From positions 1 to 38,378 of IMG/VR virus record IMGVR_UViG_3300009161_000110: a stretch of DNA of 38,378 nt. One strand, written 5' to 3'. This document shows positions 13,838-21,392 of the stretch, in pieces. Under the pieces are notes generated by a model that did not search any database, had not been told where the DNA came from, and was given only the letters and a program-made list of their open reading frames with translations. Each line of letters opens with the position of its first letter. The stretch's first letter is position 1. Both the position numbers and the translations under genes were made by a program. The DNA comes from a virus.

Positions 13838-14362
13838 ATGAAAACAATGAGAGAAAAAATAGATTGGATTATCTCACAACATAGAGATACCAATCATATG
13901 TACGATACTTACTTACCTTATGAGTTCCATTTAAGAATGGTTGTCGGAGTTTATGAACAGTTCAAACACTTGGTTGAGGACGTTAAACAAGAAGAAGTTA
14001 AGTTAGCCTGCTTTGCCCACGATACCATTGAAGATACTCGTGTTACTTACAACGATGTTAAAGAGATGTTAGGTTATGACGCTGCGGAATTGGTTTACGC
14101 ATTAACTAATGAGAAAGGTAAGAACCGTAAAGAACGAGGTAATGACAAGTACTACCAAGGAATACGTGATATTAAATACGGGACATTCGTTAAGATGTGT
14201 GACCGTATTGCAAACGTTCAATACTCTAAGATGTCAGGTAGTCGTATGTTTGAAATGTATCGTAAAGAAAACGATGACTTCATCAAAAAATTAGGGATTA
14301 CTGAACACCACATGTGTCATTCAATGAGACAATATTTGGATAAGGTATTTGAGGAGAACTAA
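13838..14362 (+). CDS. HD-domain (p)ppGpp hydrolase, MESH1/SpoT-hydrolase type
   Basis: This 174-residue protein has the metal-binding set expected for the RelA/SpoT hydrolase domain: H31 (EFHLRMVV), H61-D62 with E65-D66 (FAHDTIEDT) and D122 (VKMCDRIANVQ), plus VYALTNEKG-(K/R)-N-R. These positions are close to those in animal MESH1 (H35, H61-D62, D122). There is no synthetase domain, so it should only degrade. It probably removes the 3'-diphosphate of (p)ppGpp, or acts on NADPH as MESH1 also can. In infection this would switch off the stringent response. The start at 13838 is set by the promoter 4 bases upstream. Confidence 0.85.
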   Translation: MKTMREKIDWIISQHRDTNHMYDTYLPYEFHLRMVVGVYEQFKHLVEDVKQEEVKLACFAHDTIEDTRVTYNDVKEMLGYDAAELVYALTNEKGKNRKERGNDKYYQGIRDIKYGTFVKMCDRIANVQYSKMSGSRMFEMYRKENDDFIKKLGITEHHMCHSMRQYLDKVFEEN

Positions 14363-14375
14363 ACCTCAATACCTT

Positions 14376-14383
14376 ATATTTAT
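14376..14383 (+). promoter_or_regulatory. ATATTTAT box before the tagged gene at 14388
   Basis: TTATATTTAT-TGAT-ATG is identical in layout to the box at 1694. It lies 14 bases after the HD hydrolase stop. Confidence 0.6.
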
Positions 14384-14387
14384 TGAT

Positions 14388-14921
14388 ATGAGAATTAGAA
14401 TTACTGAGGACCAATTAGATAAGGTAAAAGAGTTAGAGTCGTATAAAAAGGCGGTATTTAAGTATTGGGACAAGTTTGGTCCTGGTATTAACAAAACTAT
14501 GACCGCAATGTTTGGTTTTGATAATAGAACTACACCTATTGGAATGACACAACTTCAGTCTTGGTTGAGAGAATATCTTGGTGAAAATAGTTCAGGTATT
14601 ATGAAAAAGTTTTTCAGTAAACCCGAATACAAAATAGATTGTGGTGGTTATGATTTCACATTTATTATTAATAATTATCACCGAGATGGACATCAATTTG
14701 AAATTTTCTTAACTGTTGACGATATAAAAGGAACTGTAATGTTAATAATGACTGATGGAACAATTCATAAGTTAAAAGACGCTCGTGATAATGAAGACTA
14801 CGGTTGGGAGGTTGAAAATGAAATTGAAGATTGTATTTATGATTACTTTATTGAACATATAGAAAATACAACAGGGTTTAGTTTTGTTGTTGGTAGAATA
14901 AATTATAAATCCGACATATAA
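14388..14921 (+). CDS. Tag A protein, 177 residues
   Basis: The N-terminus MRIRITEDQLDKVKELESY is tag A with I-T-E at residues 5-7. A helical part with WDKFGPGINKTMTAMFGF follows, then a strand-rich C-terminal half with CGGYDFTFIINNYH and FEIFLTVDDIKGTVMLIMTDG. No family is recognised. The C-terminal half resembles the small alpha/beta domain seen in several other tagged genes here. The stop overlaps the next start (TAATG). Confidence 0.82.
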   Translation: MRIRITEDQLDKVKELESYKKAVFKYWDKFGPGINKTMTAMFGFDNRTTPIGMTQLQSWLREYLGENSSGIMKKFFSKPEYKIDCGGYDFTFIINNYHRDGHQFEIFLTVDDIKGTVMLIMTDGTIHKLKDARDNEDYGWEVENEIEDCIYDYFIEHIENTTGFSFVVGRINYKSDI

Positions 14922-15541
14922 TGAATCCTGAAAGATACTTAGAACTTTATAAAAAATACATCAACGGTAAGGAAGATGTCTTTGGGATTTATTTAATTCC
15001 CGTTGATATAAGTGATGAATATGAAATTACTTATCACATGTCAAACCCAAAAAAAATCTCATATTCTAAATCGTCTATTAAAGGGTGGGTTAATGAAAAT
15101 AGGCATCAATTTAATAGAGCCTTAGGACTTGATGAACATGTGATGTCGTACTTTGATTGTAAAGAATTATATTTAAATAGTGATGTTGTTGATAAATTAA
15201 CAGAATACCTTACAACTGTTAAAAGTGTTCGTGTTGGGGGTTGGGAGATTCATGTTAGACATGGTTATTTTACTGCAGGGATTAGAAAAGAAGACAGTTT
15301 TGTTGTTACCAATTACGTTGAACCAATACGAGCATATCTAAATACGGCTAACGCTGGTCGGAAAGAAACCGATTTAAGTACTGCAATTGAGCATTATAAA
15401 AATTGGCAAAGACAAGGTGAATACGAAGAGACAGACCGTAGTTATCCAAAATTTGATGGAATTATAAATGAAAAACCTGCTTTAGTCGATAATGAATGGA
15501 TGGTCCAATACATCATCACTGATTTTATTACTCCCGATTAG
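14921..15541 (+). CDS. Unknown 206-residue protein, paralogue of the gene at 17423-18079
   Basis: The gene is translationally coupled to the tagged gene upstream (TAATG). FGIYLIPVDISDEYEITYHM corresponds to FYGVILIPSYDHKNDKIVWS in the protein encoded at 17423-18079(-). Both continue with S-x-(S/V)-x-x-I, a middle helical segment and a C-terminal D-N-E-(W/Y)-M, so they are diverged paralogues. The function is unknown. It overlaps the convergent gene by 14 bases. Confidence 0.78.
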   Translation: MNPERYLELYKKYINGKEDVFGIYLIPVDISDEYEITYHMSNPKKISYSKSSIKGWVNENRHQFNRALGLDEHVMSYFDCKELYLNSDVVDKLTEYLTTVKSVRVGGWEIHVRHGYFTAGIRKEDSFVVTNYVEPIRAYLNTANAGRKETDLSTAIEHYKNWQRQGEYEETDRSYPKFDGIINEKPALVDNEWMVQYIITDFITPD

Positions 15542-15920
15542 ACCTTCTTTCCCAATCCGTTCTACCTGTACTTCCAGGTTTCATTTGACTTAATCTATGT
15601 TCCCAATCAAAAATTGAAATACCTTTTCCATCGTAAATAATTACTTGATAATCATAACTTTTAAATGGTAAATGTTCAAAAGGAATTAATTTTGAAACGG
15701 TACTCATTATTTGATGGTCAATCAACCAAAGAACGTCAAGGTCATCCTCAACCTCTTCTATGGTTATATTTTCATCTTTCATATAAATTTTATAGATAAG
15801 ATATGGCTGACGTACCCCATGTAGAGACACATCAATATGGTCCACTTCAGGGTACGTTGATAGTATAAGACCTGAATTAACAATCTTGTTTAACGCTTGT
15901 ATTTCTTGGTCTTGAGTCAT
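15528..15920 (-). CDS. Unknown 130-residue protein
   Basis: This alpha/beta protein (MTQDQEIQALNKIVNSGLIL, then several strands, ending with a basic tail S-T-G-R-T-D-W-E-R-R-S-N-R-E) has no recognised family. It is coupled to the upstream L,D-transpeptidase-like gene by a one-base overlap. Its end overlaps the convergent gene by 14 bases. Confidence 0.72.
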   Translation of the reverse strand: MTQDQEIQALNKIVNSGLILSTYPEVDHIDVSLHGVRQPYLIYKIYMKDENITIEEVEDDLDVLWLIDHQIMSTVSKLIPFEHLPFKSYDYQVIIYDGKGISIFDWEHRLSQMKPGSTGRTDWERRSNRE

Positions 15921-16516
15921 TATTTAATATCGTTACTCCCGATTAAAGTATAACTGAATGAGTTACCATGGATATCTCTCGCTTTTCTACAGATTTTCAT
16001 GAACTCCTCAAAATCCGCGGCTTTCTTGAATACTTGACAACCTTCAGACCAATTCTCTACGTAAGTAGAATCAGCACCTGCTTTATGAATATTAATACCA
16101 TAAACACCTTCAGTGATTTTAGTTTCATCATATTTCATATCACGATTAGCGTCACGATAAACTTTAACATTCTTAGCTTGACCTAATGCTTCATATTTAC
16201 CTTGGTGTAATCTGATAGTGTGAGAACCACGGTACTGACCTTCAACTAATCTTGCAACCCCCGCAACATTATGGTATTCCATAACACCTTTTTTACCTGG
16301 GTCAGTTGTTGCTGGCCAACAATGAAATTTCCATTCACCATTTTCTTTATATGATAATGTAATAAAATCATCAAAGACATTCGTTACTTTATCACCTGTA
16401 GAATCATTTCTAACTCCTACAATGTTCACATCAAAACCTTTGTTGTTTGCATCCTCAAACCATACGTGACCTTTACCTTTAACCGATGATTCAATTTGCT
16501 CTCTTGTGTAAGACAT
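15920..16516 (-). CDS. L,D-transpeptidase-like protein (H...SxGC motif), possible cell-wall enzyme
   Basis: This 198-residue protein has GVYGINIHKAG (H144) and NWSEGCQVF (S157-E158-G159-C160). This is the spacing of the catalytic His and Cys of YkuD-type L,D-transpeptidases, although the usual HGC is EGC. Upstream strands (DFITLSYKENGEWKFHCWPATTDPG, residues 50-74) fit a beta-sandwich. It resembles proteins in Bacteroidota phages and prophages that I believe act at the cell wall; a lysis or entry role is inference. There is no signal peptide. I call the family by motif only. Confidence 0.7.
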   Translation of the reverse strand: MSYTREQIESSVKGKGHVWFEDANNKGFDVNIVGVRNDSTGDKVTNVFDDFITLSYKENGEWKFHCWPATTDPGKKGVMEYHNVAGVARLVEGQYRGSHTIRLHQGKYEALGQAKNVKVYRDANRDMKYDETKITEGVYGINIHKAGADSTYVENWSEGCQVFKKAADFEEFMKICRKARDIHGNSFSYTLIGSNDIK

Positions 16517-16545
16517 AATTTAATTTTTTAATTGTTTATTTAATA

Positions 16546-16553
16546 ATAAATAT
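16546..16553 (-). promoter_or_regulatory. ATATTTAT box (minus) before the L,D-transpeptidase-like gene
   Basis: On the minus strand ATATTTATTATTAAATAAAC lies 29 bases before the ATG at 16516, a longer leader than usual. The box touches the stop of the upstream gene. Confidence 0.5.
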
Positions 16554-16906
16554 TATATGAGTGTATTTACTTTATACCCATATGTGTCCTCAAACCAATC
16601 AATAACAATATCCGTTGATTCCTCACCAAATAATGATTTTAAAGTGTCTAAAAAATCAAAATTATTACTGTGTAATGCGGGAAGTAACTCTAAGAAACTT
16701 TTATCTTTATATTTTTTAGCATTACTTGGTATTTTGTAATATGTAAAAATAGGGTCCCACTCAACTTTACCAAACTCAATAGCTTCTACATTTTGACCAT
16801 TGTCCCAATCAAAGAAGTCACCATCAAACTCAGTTAAGTTCTCATAATCCTTTAGATAGTTATAAACTACTCTTTTTAATTTGGATTCGGTAATTAGATA
16901 TTTCAT
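16553..16906 (-). CDS. Tag A protein, 117 residues
   Basis: The start at 16906 gives MKYLITESKLKRVVYNYL, a close match to the tag A consensus with I-T-E at residues 5-7. A longer in-frame extension upstream overlaps the opposing gene and is not preferred. The rest is acidic, with DFFDWDNGQN and a final helix IVIDWFEDTYGY. No family is recognised. The start faces the gene at 16929 across 22 bases. Confidence 0.85.
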   Translation of the reverse strand: MKYLITESKLKRVVYNYLKDYENLTEFDGDFFDWDNGQNVEAIEFGKVEWDPIFTYYKIPSNAKKYKDKSFLELLPALHSNNFDFLDTLKSLFGEESTDIVIDWFEDTYGYKVNTLI

Positions 16907-16928
16907 ATTCAATAAATACTTATAGTAT
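16907..16928. promoter_or_regulatory. Very short divergent promoter region
   Basis: Only 22 bases separate two start codons. On the minus strand GTATTTAT (16912-16919) ends 5 bases before the ATG at 16906. On the plus strand the overlapping TACTTATAGTATATGG is a weaker version of the box. Both messages would be essentially leaderless. Confidence 0.5.
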
Positions 16929-17315
16929 ATGGAAATGGACAAAGTAACACAGAAAACATTAGACATGATACACAAATTGTTAAAAGATAAAAATCAATTT
17001 GATGATTGGTATTCTATGCCTTATTCAGATAGTGATGATGACCGAGTTGATGTTCACATTGAATATAAAATAAAAAAAGTTTTATTGAAAAAAGATAATG
17101 GTAGTACAGATTATTTATTTTTAGGGACGGTCATCATCCAACCAACAAAAGTCTCACTTGGTTTTAATGATGATTGGGAACACGGGTTTAAACAAGACGA
17201 TGTTTCCGAATATATGTGGGGTACATTAGGTGAGGAGGTTATTGAAGACATTGAAACTATATTACCACATGTCTATATAATACCCGAATTTGACTTTACG
17301 AAGATAAATTCTTGA
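16929..17315 (+). CDS. Unknown 128-residue protein
   Basis: This acidic protein starts MEMDKVTQKTLDMIHKLL. It has an N-terminal helix, aspartate-rich turns (SDSDDDRVDVHIEYK) and strands, then a helix with GEEVIEDIETILPHVYIIP. It resembles the small alpha/beta domain at the start of the 658-residue protein at 21641 (helix, V-x-V-H-(I/V)-x-Y strand, helix), but no family is known. Divergent from a tag A gene. Confidence 0.75.
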   Translation: MEMDKVTQKTLDMIHKLLKDKNQFDDWYSMPYSDSDDDRVDVHIEYKIKKVLLKKDNGSTDYLFLGTVIIQPTKVSLGFNDDWEHGFKQDDVSEYMWGTLGEEVIEDIETILPHVYIIPEFDFTKINS

Positions 17316-17342
17316 TTTATTATTAAGAATAAAATTAACGGT

Positions 17343-17426
17343 ATGGGGTTTTTAATGTGTTTAAGTTTTATAATACTGATGTTGGTCATTCACTTTGTTG
17401 TAAAGTGTAAACGTAAGATTAATTAG
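17343..17426 (+). CDS. Possible 27-residue membrane peptide
   Basis: An ATG frame encodes MGFLMCLSFIILMLVIHFVV followed by KCKRKIN: one hydrophobic helix and a positive end, a common layout for small phage membrane peptides. No promoter box is seen, and it overlaps the end of the opposing gene by 4 bases. Unproven. Confidence 0.35.
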   Translation: MGFLMCLSFIILMLVIHFVVKCKRKIN

Positions 17427-18079
17427 GGATATAATTTTATTGGTTTATTATCAGGAGTTTTCAATTCTATGGAGTTTGAGAAAAACATATATTCATTATC
17501 AAAAAATAAAGGATTAGACCTAAAAAACCCCAATATAGGTGAAAATAAATTATACTCATAACCATTAAAAAAGTCATCATCCTCAACAAGTTCAATCAAA
17601 GCATCATTTAAACTTTTGTCTGATAATGATTTACCTGTTTTTTTATTTGTTGGATTCATTAATTTCATACCAATCTCAACAGTGAAATCCTCCTGAGGCC
17701 AAATTTGAACATGAGTACAAACTACATCCGAGTAAAAATCTTTAAAATCAATATTAGTTATTTGTTTTAATCTATTATTTAATTCTCTTTCATCTGATGG
17801 GTTTATAAAATAATAGTTGTCTGGAATATCAAATTTACATGCGTTGTACAAGTTCTTTTTATAAAAATCATTATCCCCCATTAATTTTGTAAAATCATAA
17901 AACAATTCATGAGGTTTGTTTTGAATTGCTTCTACAGAAAATGATTTATCTTCAGGGTTATCTACACTCCAAACAATCTTATCATTTTTGTGGTCATAAC
18001 TAGGTATGAGAATTACCCCATAAAAATTATATGATTCTTTTAGAAACTTATTAAAAAAGAAATACATTTGGTTTTTCAT
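17423..18079 (-). CDS. Unknown 218-residue protein, paralogue of the gene at 14921
   Basis: The N-terminus MKNQMYFFFNKFLKESYNF has L-K-E at residues 13-15, which could be a processing site, but it is not a clear tag A or B. The following FYGVILIPSYDHKNDKIVWS and later segments align with the 206-residue protein at 14921-15541 (see that entry). No function is known. The ATATTTAT-type box is 4 bases before the start. Confidence 0.78.
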   Translation of the reverse strand: MKNQMYFFFNKFLKESYNFYGVILIPSYDHKNDKIVWSVDNPEDKSFSVEAIQNKPHELFYDFTKLMGDNDFYKKNLYNACKFDIPDNYYFINPSDERELNNRLKQITNIDFKDFYSDVVCTHVQIWPQEDFTVEIGMKLMNPTNKKTGKSLSDKSLNDALIELVEDDDFFNGYEYNLFSPILGFFRSNPLFFDNEYMFFSNSIELKTPDNKPIKLYP

Positions 18080-18106
18080 ATCTATAAATACTTATATTTA
18101 TTATTA
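18080..18106. promoter_or_regulatory. Divergent pair of (G/A)TATTTAT boxes
   Basis: Twenty-seven bases separate the two starts. The minus-strand box GTATTTAT (18084-18091) is 4 bases from ATG 18079, and the plus-strand box ATATTTAT (18094-18101) is 5 bases from ATG 18107. They are back to back with 2 bases between them. Confidence 0.6.
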
Positions 18107-18661
18107 ATGAAAGAGGAAAGAAAAAAACAATTAAGACAGTTAGTTGACGAACACGGATTACGTGGAGCGGCTAAACTTATAGGTTTAACCCAAGTTGAAT
18201 TAGTTGTTGAACTTAATTTACCAATTGATTATAAATTGGCGAATCAACTTTTATTTGATTTATTTATTTTAGGTAAGTTACCTGATGTATATAGAGAGTA
18301 TGAAATAATGGTTGATAAATATAACGGCACATTTGAATGGAGATTAGACTCAGAAACTGATTACTATGGTGATGAAAATGAATATAAAGAAGCGTTTGGT
18401 GCTTATGCAACTCCTTTTTGGGATGGTTCAGATGATACACCTGTTGAGGCAATTTTTTATGTATTAGTAAAAAATGGTGAAACAATAATAGACAAAGAAA
18501 TGATGGGTGATTATTTTGAATCACTTAAATCAGTAAAAGAGTTTAAAAATTTAGAACACTTATTGGTATGGTATAGAGATTTCTATCTACCAAATGTATA
18601 TTATATTTTAAATAGAGTTTTCCTAAGGGATATACGAGAAGAAAGTAAAGTGGGTCTTTAA
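18107..18661 (+). CDS. Putative HTH-containing protein, 184 residues
   Basis: The start at 18107 follows the box by 5 bases. Residues about 4-35, KKQLRQLVDEHGLRGAAKLI then GLTQVEL, read as a helix-turn-helix (A-A-K-L-I-G-L-T at the turn), so DNA binding is possible. A helical linker and an alpha/beta domain with TFEWRLDSETDYYGDENEY follow. No named family is recognised. The 3' end overlaps the opposing gene by 4 bases. Confidence 0.75.
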   Translation: MKEERKKQLRQLVDEHGLRGAAKLIGLTQVELVVELNLPIDYKLANQLLFDLFILGKLPDVYREYEIMVDKYNGTFEWRLDSETDYYGDENEYKEAFGAYATPFWDGSDDTPVEAIFYVLVKNGETIIDKEMMGDYFESLKSVKEFKNLEHLLVWYRDFYLPNVYYILNRVFLRDIREESKVGL

Positions 18662-19149
18662 CGAATCTTTTTAACCGAATCCTTATCTACCTTAACATCA
18701 TTTGTATCTGAGTCATAAATATCAGTATCTATGTGTTCACCATCCCACGGAGATATATCACCTTCGCTTCGCATTACCTCAGCAATTTGTAATAATGTTT
18801 TAGGGTTATAAGAGGTACTCGTATGTTTATAAGTTTGTCTCTGAGCAATACTTTCATGGACATCTATTTCATATGTGTACGTACCAACTTTTGGACGTTT
18901 ATTAACTATACCTTCACTGATAGATGGATTCATATCAATCAGGGTAACGATATAATCAATGTCAATCCAATCACATTGACCTAAACCAAATATTGTAGAT
19001 ACTGAATCGCAATCATCCCTGAACGATGAATCATCGGCTAATGGTGAGTAGTCCGAGTTCTCAAGGTCACCGTCATAAAGTTTACTTAGTTGAACAAAGA
19101 ACTGAGATAACATTCTATCACTTAACCCCTCTAATTTAGATTTTTCCAT
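18658..19149 (-). CDS. Unknown acidic protein, 163 residues
   Basis: The protein (MEKSKLEGLSDRMLSQFFVQL...) is acidic with many D/S residues: an N-terminal helical region, FGLGQCDWIDIDYIVTLID, a strand region YTYEIDVHES, and a low-complexity D/T/V tail. No family is recognised. The start is supported by GTATTTAT 4 bases upstream. Confidence 0.75.
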   Translation of the reverse strand: MEKSKLEGLSDRMLSQFFVQLSKLYDGDLENSDYSPLADDSSFRDDCDSVSTIFGLGQCDWIDIDYIVTLIDMNPSISEGIVNKRPKVGTYTYEIDVHESIAQRQTYKHTSTSYNPKTLLQIAEVMRSEGDISPWDGEHIDTDIYDSDTNDVKVDKDSVKKIR

Positions 19150-19153
19150 ATTA

Positions 19154-19161
19154 ATAAATAC
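19154..19161 (-). promoter_or_regulatory. GTATTTAT box (minus) before 19149
   Basis: GTATTTAT-TAAT-ATG on the minus strand. It adjoins, base to base, the plus-strand host-type promoter at 19162-19193. Confidence 0.55.
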
Positions 19162-19193
19162 TTTGTAAAATTAAAATATAATTCATACATTTG
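19162..19193 (+). promoter_or_regulatory. Bacteroidota-type promoter, TTTG-20-TACATTTG
   Basis: TTTG at 19162-19165 and TACATTTG at 19186-19193 are exactly 20 bases apart. The ATG at 19198 follows after 4 bases, so the transcript is likely leaderless. Confidence 0.75.
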
Positions 19194-19197
19194 CATT

Positions 19198-19803
19198 ATG
19201 AAGAATAATTTTAATCTTATTAGACCTATGTTGGATTTCCCAAGTCCTGACACATATTACTTCCTGCAGATTCTTAAACGCAGGAAAGATAATCCTGATT
19301 TGGGTAAAGATATGAAAGTTATTGGTGACTACTTTATTTATTCCATGGACCAATTCAACAGGATGGAGGATGAAATCATTCAAACATGTGTTGCTCACAA
19401 CGCAAGAGCGTATTTCCGTATTAACAAACGTAGTTCAAAGAAAACCGCAATGCAAATGTTAAAGAGAGTAACTGACCTCATCATTAGTGAAAACTATAAA
19501 GCGGTTAAGAACGCTTTCAGTTCTGTTAGTGGAGAGTTCCATGGTGACAATGATAAGAAATGGATTGTTGATATTGATAATGTTAGTATTGACGCATTCA
19601 ATCATTCCAAAGAACAAATTGAAATCAGAGAACTTGTTTATAATCTACAGTTAGAAACAGGTAGAGAACCTATGATGAAGTTTATTCCTACTAAGAGTGG
19701 TATACATATCATCACTAGACCGTTCAACCTACAAAAGTTCAAAGAGAAATATCCTGAAGTTGACGTTCACAAAGAAAATCCTGTAATCCTTTATTGTAAT
19801 TAA
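19198..19803 (+). CDS. Possible small archaeo-eukaryotic primase (PrimPol)-like protein
   Basis: This 201-residue protein has two features of the AEP primase core: a strand ending in D-x-D (KWIVDIDN, residues about 121-128) and, about 40 residues later, TKSGIHIITRPFN, like the (S/G)-x-H motif that contacts the nucleotide. RAYFRINKRS earlier also fits the family. It is shorter than a typical PrimPol, and I cannot place the third acidic motif with certainty. A replication or nucleic-acid repair role is inference. It heads an operon that also holds the CCA-adding-enzyme homologue. Confidence 0.6.
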   Translation: MKNNFNLIRPMLDFPSPDTYYFLQILKRRKDNPDLGKDMKVIGDYFIYSMDQFNRMEDEIIQTCVAHNARAYFRINKRSSKKTAMQMLKRVTDLIISENYKAVKNAFSSVSGEFHGDNDKKWIVDIDNVSIDAFNHSKEQIEIRELVYNLQLETGREPMMKFIPTKSGIHIITRPFNLQKFKEKYPEVDVHKENPVILYCN

Positions 19804-19805
19804 TC

Positions 19806-20390
19806 ATGGACTATAGACCAAAATTATATCAATACAGAAACGGTTTTTATCGGGACCGTAGAACTGACATTTTAAATGAAATCATTGACAGAGTAATACT
19901 ACCTGACGTTGGTAGTGCTTTACTTGATTTTTTAGTTATTAGAGAGATGGGTAAACGGGATTATGAAATGGTTTTTCTAACTAAACGATTTAATAGTAGA
20001 GATGTTTTGTTTCATGAAATCTATAATTTAGTTGAAGATTTGTTGATATGGTATGATATTTCAGAATTTGGAAATTTCAGAATTAGAATTGAGGGTGATG
20101 GTAATAACAGTGATTTAACTTTTTTTGACCTTTTAGGTTGGGTTTTACGTAACAATAGAGGTTTTCGTGATGCTCCTAATCATACTCATAGAAGATATCA
20201 CCAGGTTGTTGAATACATGAATCAACAGATGAAACAAGAACAACATGAGTATGATAAAAAGATGAAACTTGCTTTAAGTGGGGGAAGAGCATTTTATGAA
20301 AATACCGACTTAATTGTTATTCATAAACCTGAAAAGAAAAGTTTTATTAGGAATGTTAAAGATTATTTTTTAAATTTGTGGTATGTTTAA
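19806..20390 (+). CDS. Unknown 194-residue protein
   Basis: Basic N-terminus MDYRPKLYQYRNGFYRDRR, a largely helical middle (LFHEIYNLVEDLLIWYDI), a lysine/glutamine-rich helix and a hydrophobic end FLNLWYV. No family is recognised. It lies 2 bases after the primase-like gene and overlaps the next start, so it is co-transcribed with both. Confidence 0.75.
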   Translation: MDYRPKLYQYRNGFYRDRRTDILNEIIDRVILPDVGSALLDFLVIREMGKRDYEMVFLTKRFNSRDVLFHEIYNLVEDLLIWYDISEFGNFRIRIEGDGNNSDLTFFDLLGWVLRNNRGFRDAPNHTHRRYHQVVEYMNQQMKQEQHEYDKKMKLALSGGRAFYENTDLIVIHKPEKKSFIRNVKDYFLNLWYV

Positions 20391-21114
20391 AATGCTTGAA
20401 GTGGGGGGTAAGGTTAGAGACGAGATTTTAGGTCTCCAATCTAAAGATGTGGACTATGTTGTAGTTCCTAATGAATCACTCTTGGAGAAATACCAAGATG
20501 TTTATGAAATGTTTGTAATCTTGGAGACTTATTTAACAAATGAGAAGTTTGAAATCTTCTTATCAACACCTGATTGTTTTACCATTAGAGCAAAATTCCC
20601 TAAAGGACACAAGTACCAAGGGGTTGCAGACTTTGTTTTAGCTCGTAAAGAGATTGGTTACATTCCGAATACGAGAACACCAATTGTTAAACCTGGTACT
20701 CTATATGACGACTTGGAAAGACGTGACTTCACTCTAAACGCATTGGCGAAAGACGAAGACGGAACAATCATTGACTACTTCAACGGAATGGAGGATTTAA
20801 AGAATGGTATTCTTAGAACACCGCTCCCAACGAAAGTAACATTCAATGATGACCCACTTAGAATCTTGAGAGCGATTAGATTCTCCATCACCAAAGGTTT
20901 CACTATTCCCGCAACTATGGCTCTTACTATGGAGTCATACAACTACGATGAGAAGATGGTCGTTGTATCAACAGAAAGAATCCGTGAGGAACTATTCAAA
21001 TGTTTTAAACATGATACAATTGAGACCTTGAGAGTGTTGAATGAATTCCCTACACTTAGAAACTACGTATTCAAGAACAATATTTTATGGTTGAAACCAA
21101 CAATGGAACAATAA
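20383..21114 (+). CDS. tRNA nucleotidyltransferase (CCA-adding)/poly(A) polymerase family
   Basis: This 243-residue protein has class II nucleotidyltransferase motifs in order: VGGKVRD (7-13), KDVDYVVV with D22 and D24, a further D in the strand VADFVLA (D83), ERRDFTLNALA (112-122) and DDPLRILRAIRF (156-167). The family adds CCA to tRNA 3' ends; some members add only A or are poly(A) polymerases, and motif inspection cannot separate these. Bacterial members are usually 400 or more residues, so this is a compact version with a short C-terminal RNA-binding part. ATG 20383 overlaps the preceding stop; ATG 20392 is an alternative. It may keep tRNAs functional during infection. Confidence 0.9.
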   Translation: MFKMLEVGGKVRDEILGLQSKDVDYVVVPNESLLEKYQDVYEMFVILETYLTNEKFEIFLSTPDCFTIRAKFPKGHKYQGVADFVLARKEIGYIPNTRTPIVKPGTLYDDLERRDFTLNALAKDEDGTIIDYFNGMEDLKNGILRTPLPTKVTFNDDPLRILRAIRFSITKGFTIPATMALTMESYNYDEKMVVVSTERIREELFKCFKHDTIETLRVLNEFPTLRNYVFKNNILWLKPTMEQ

Positions 21115-21115
21115 T

Positions 21116-21388
21116 ATGCACACAAAACCAACAATACAGGATTTACAAGCGGTTGCCACATCAGATGAATGTGTAACAATAACAATTGATAAAGATTTAT
21201 CATTGGAAGGGTCCAAGTTATTAATCAAGGGACCTGAAAGGTTATTGATTATGTCGTTAATACCAACGTCACATGTTATTGATGTGTGTGTGTATACAGG
21301 TAAACCGATGTTCGTTGAATTAGAAACCCCGTCAGGAACTTCGGTACAATATGTAAAAAAATCGGGGTCTGACTTTTATAATAATTAA
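21116..21388 (+). CDS. Unknown 90-residue protein
   Basis: A small strand-rich protein (MHTKPTIQDLQAVATSDECV...; GPERLLIMSLIPTSHVIDVC in the middle), starting 1 base after the nucleotidyltransferase stop, so in the same operon. No family, tag or signal is recognised. Confidence 0.72.
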   Translation: MHTKPTIQDLQAVATSDECVTITIDKDLSLEGSKLLIKGPERLLIMSLIPTSHVIDVCVYTGKPMFVELETPSGTSVQYVKKSGSDFYNN

Positions 21389-21392
21389 AAAA

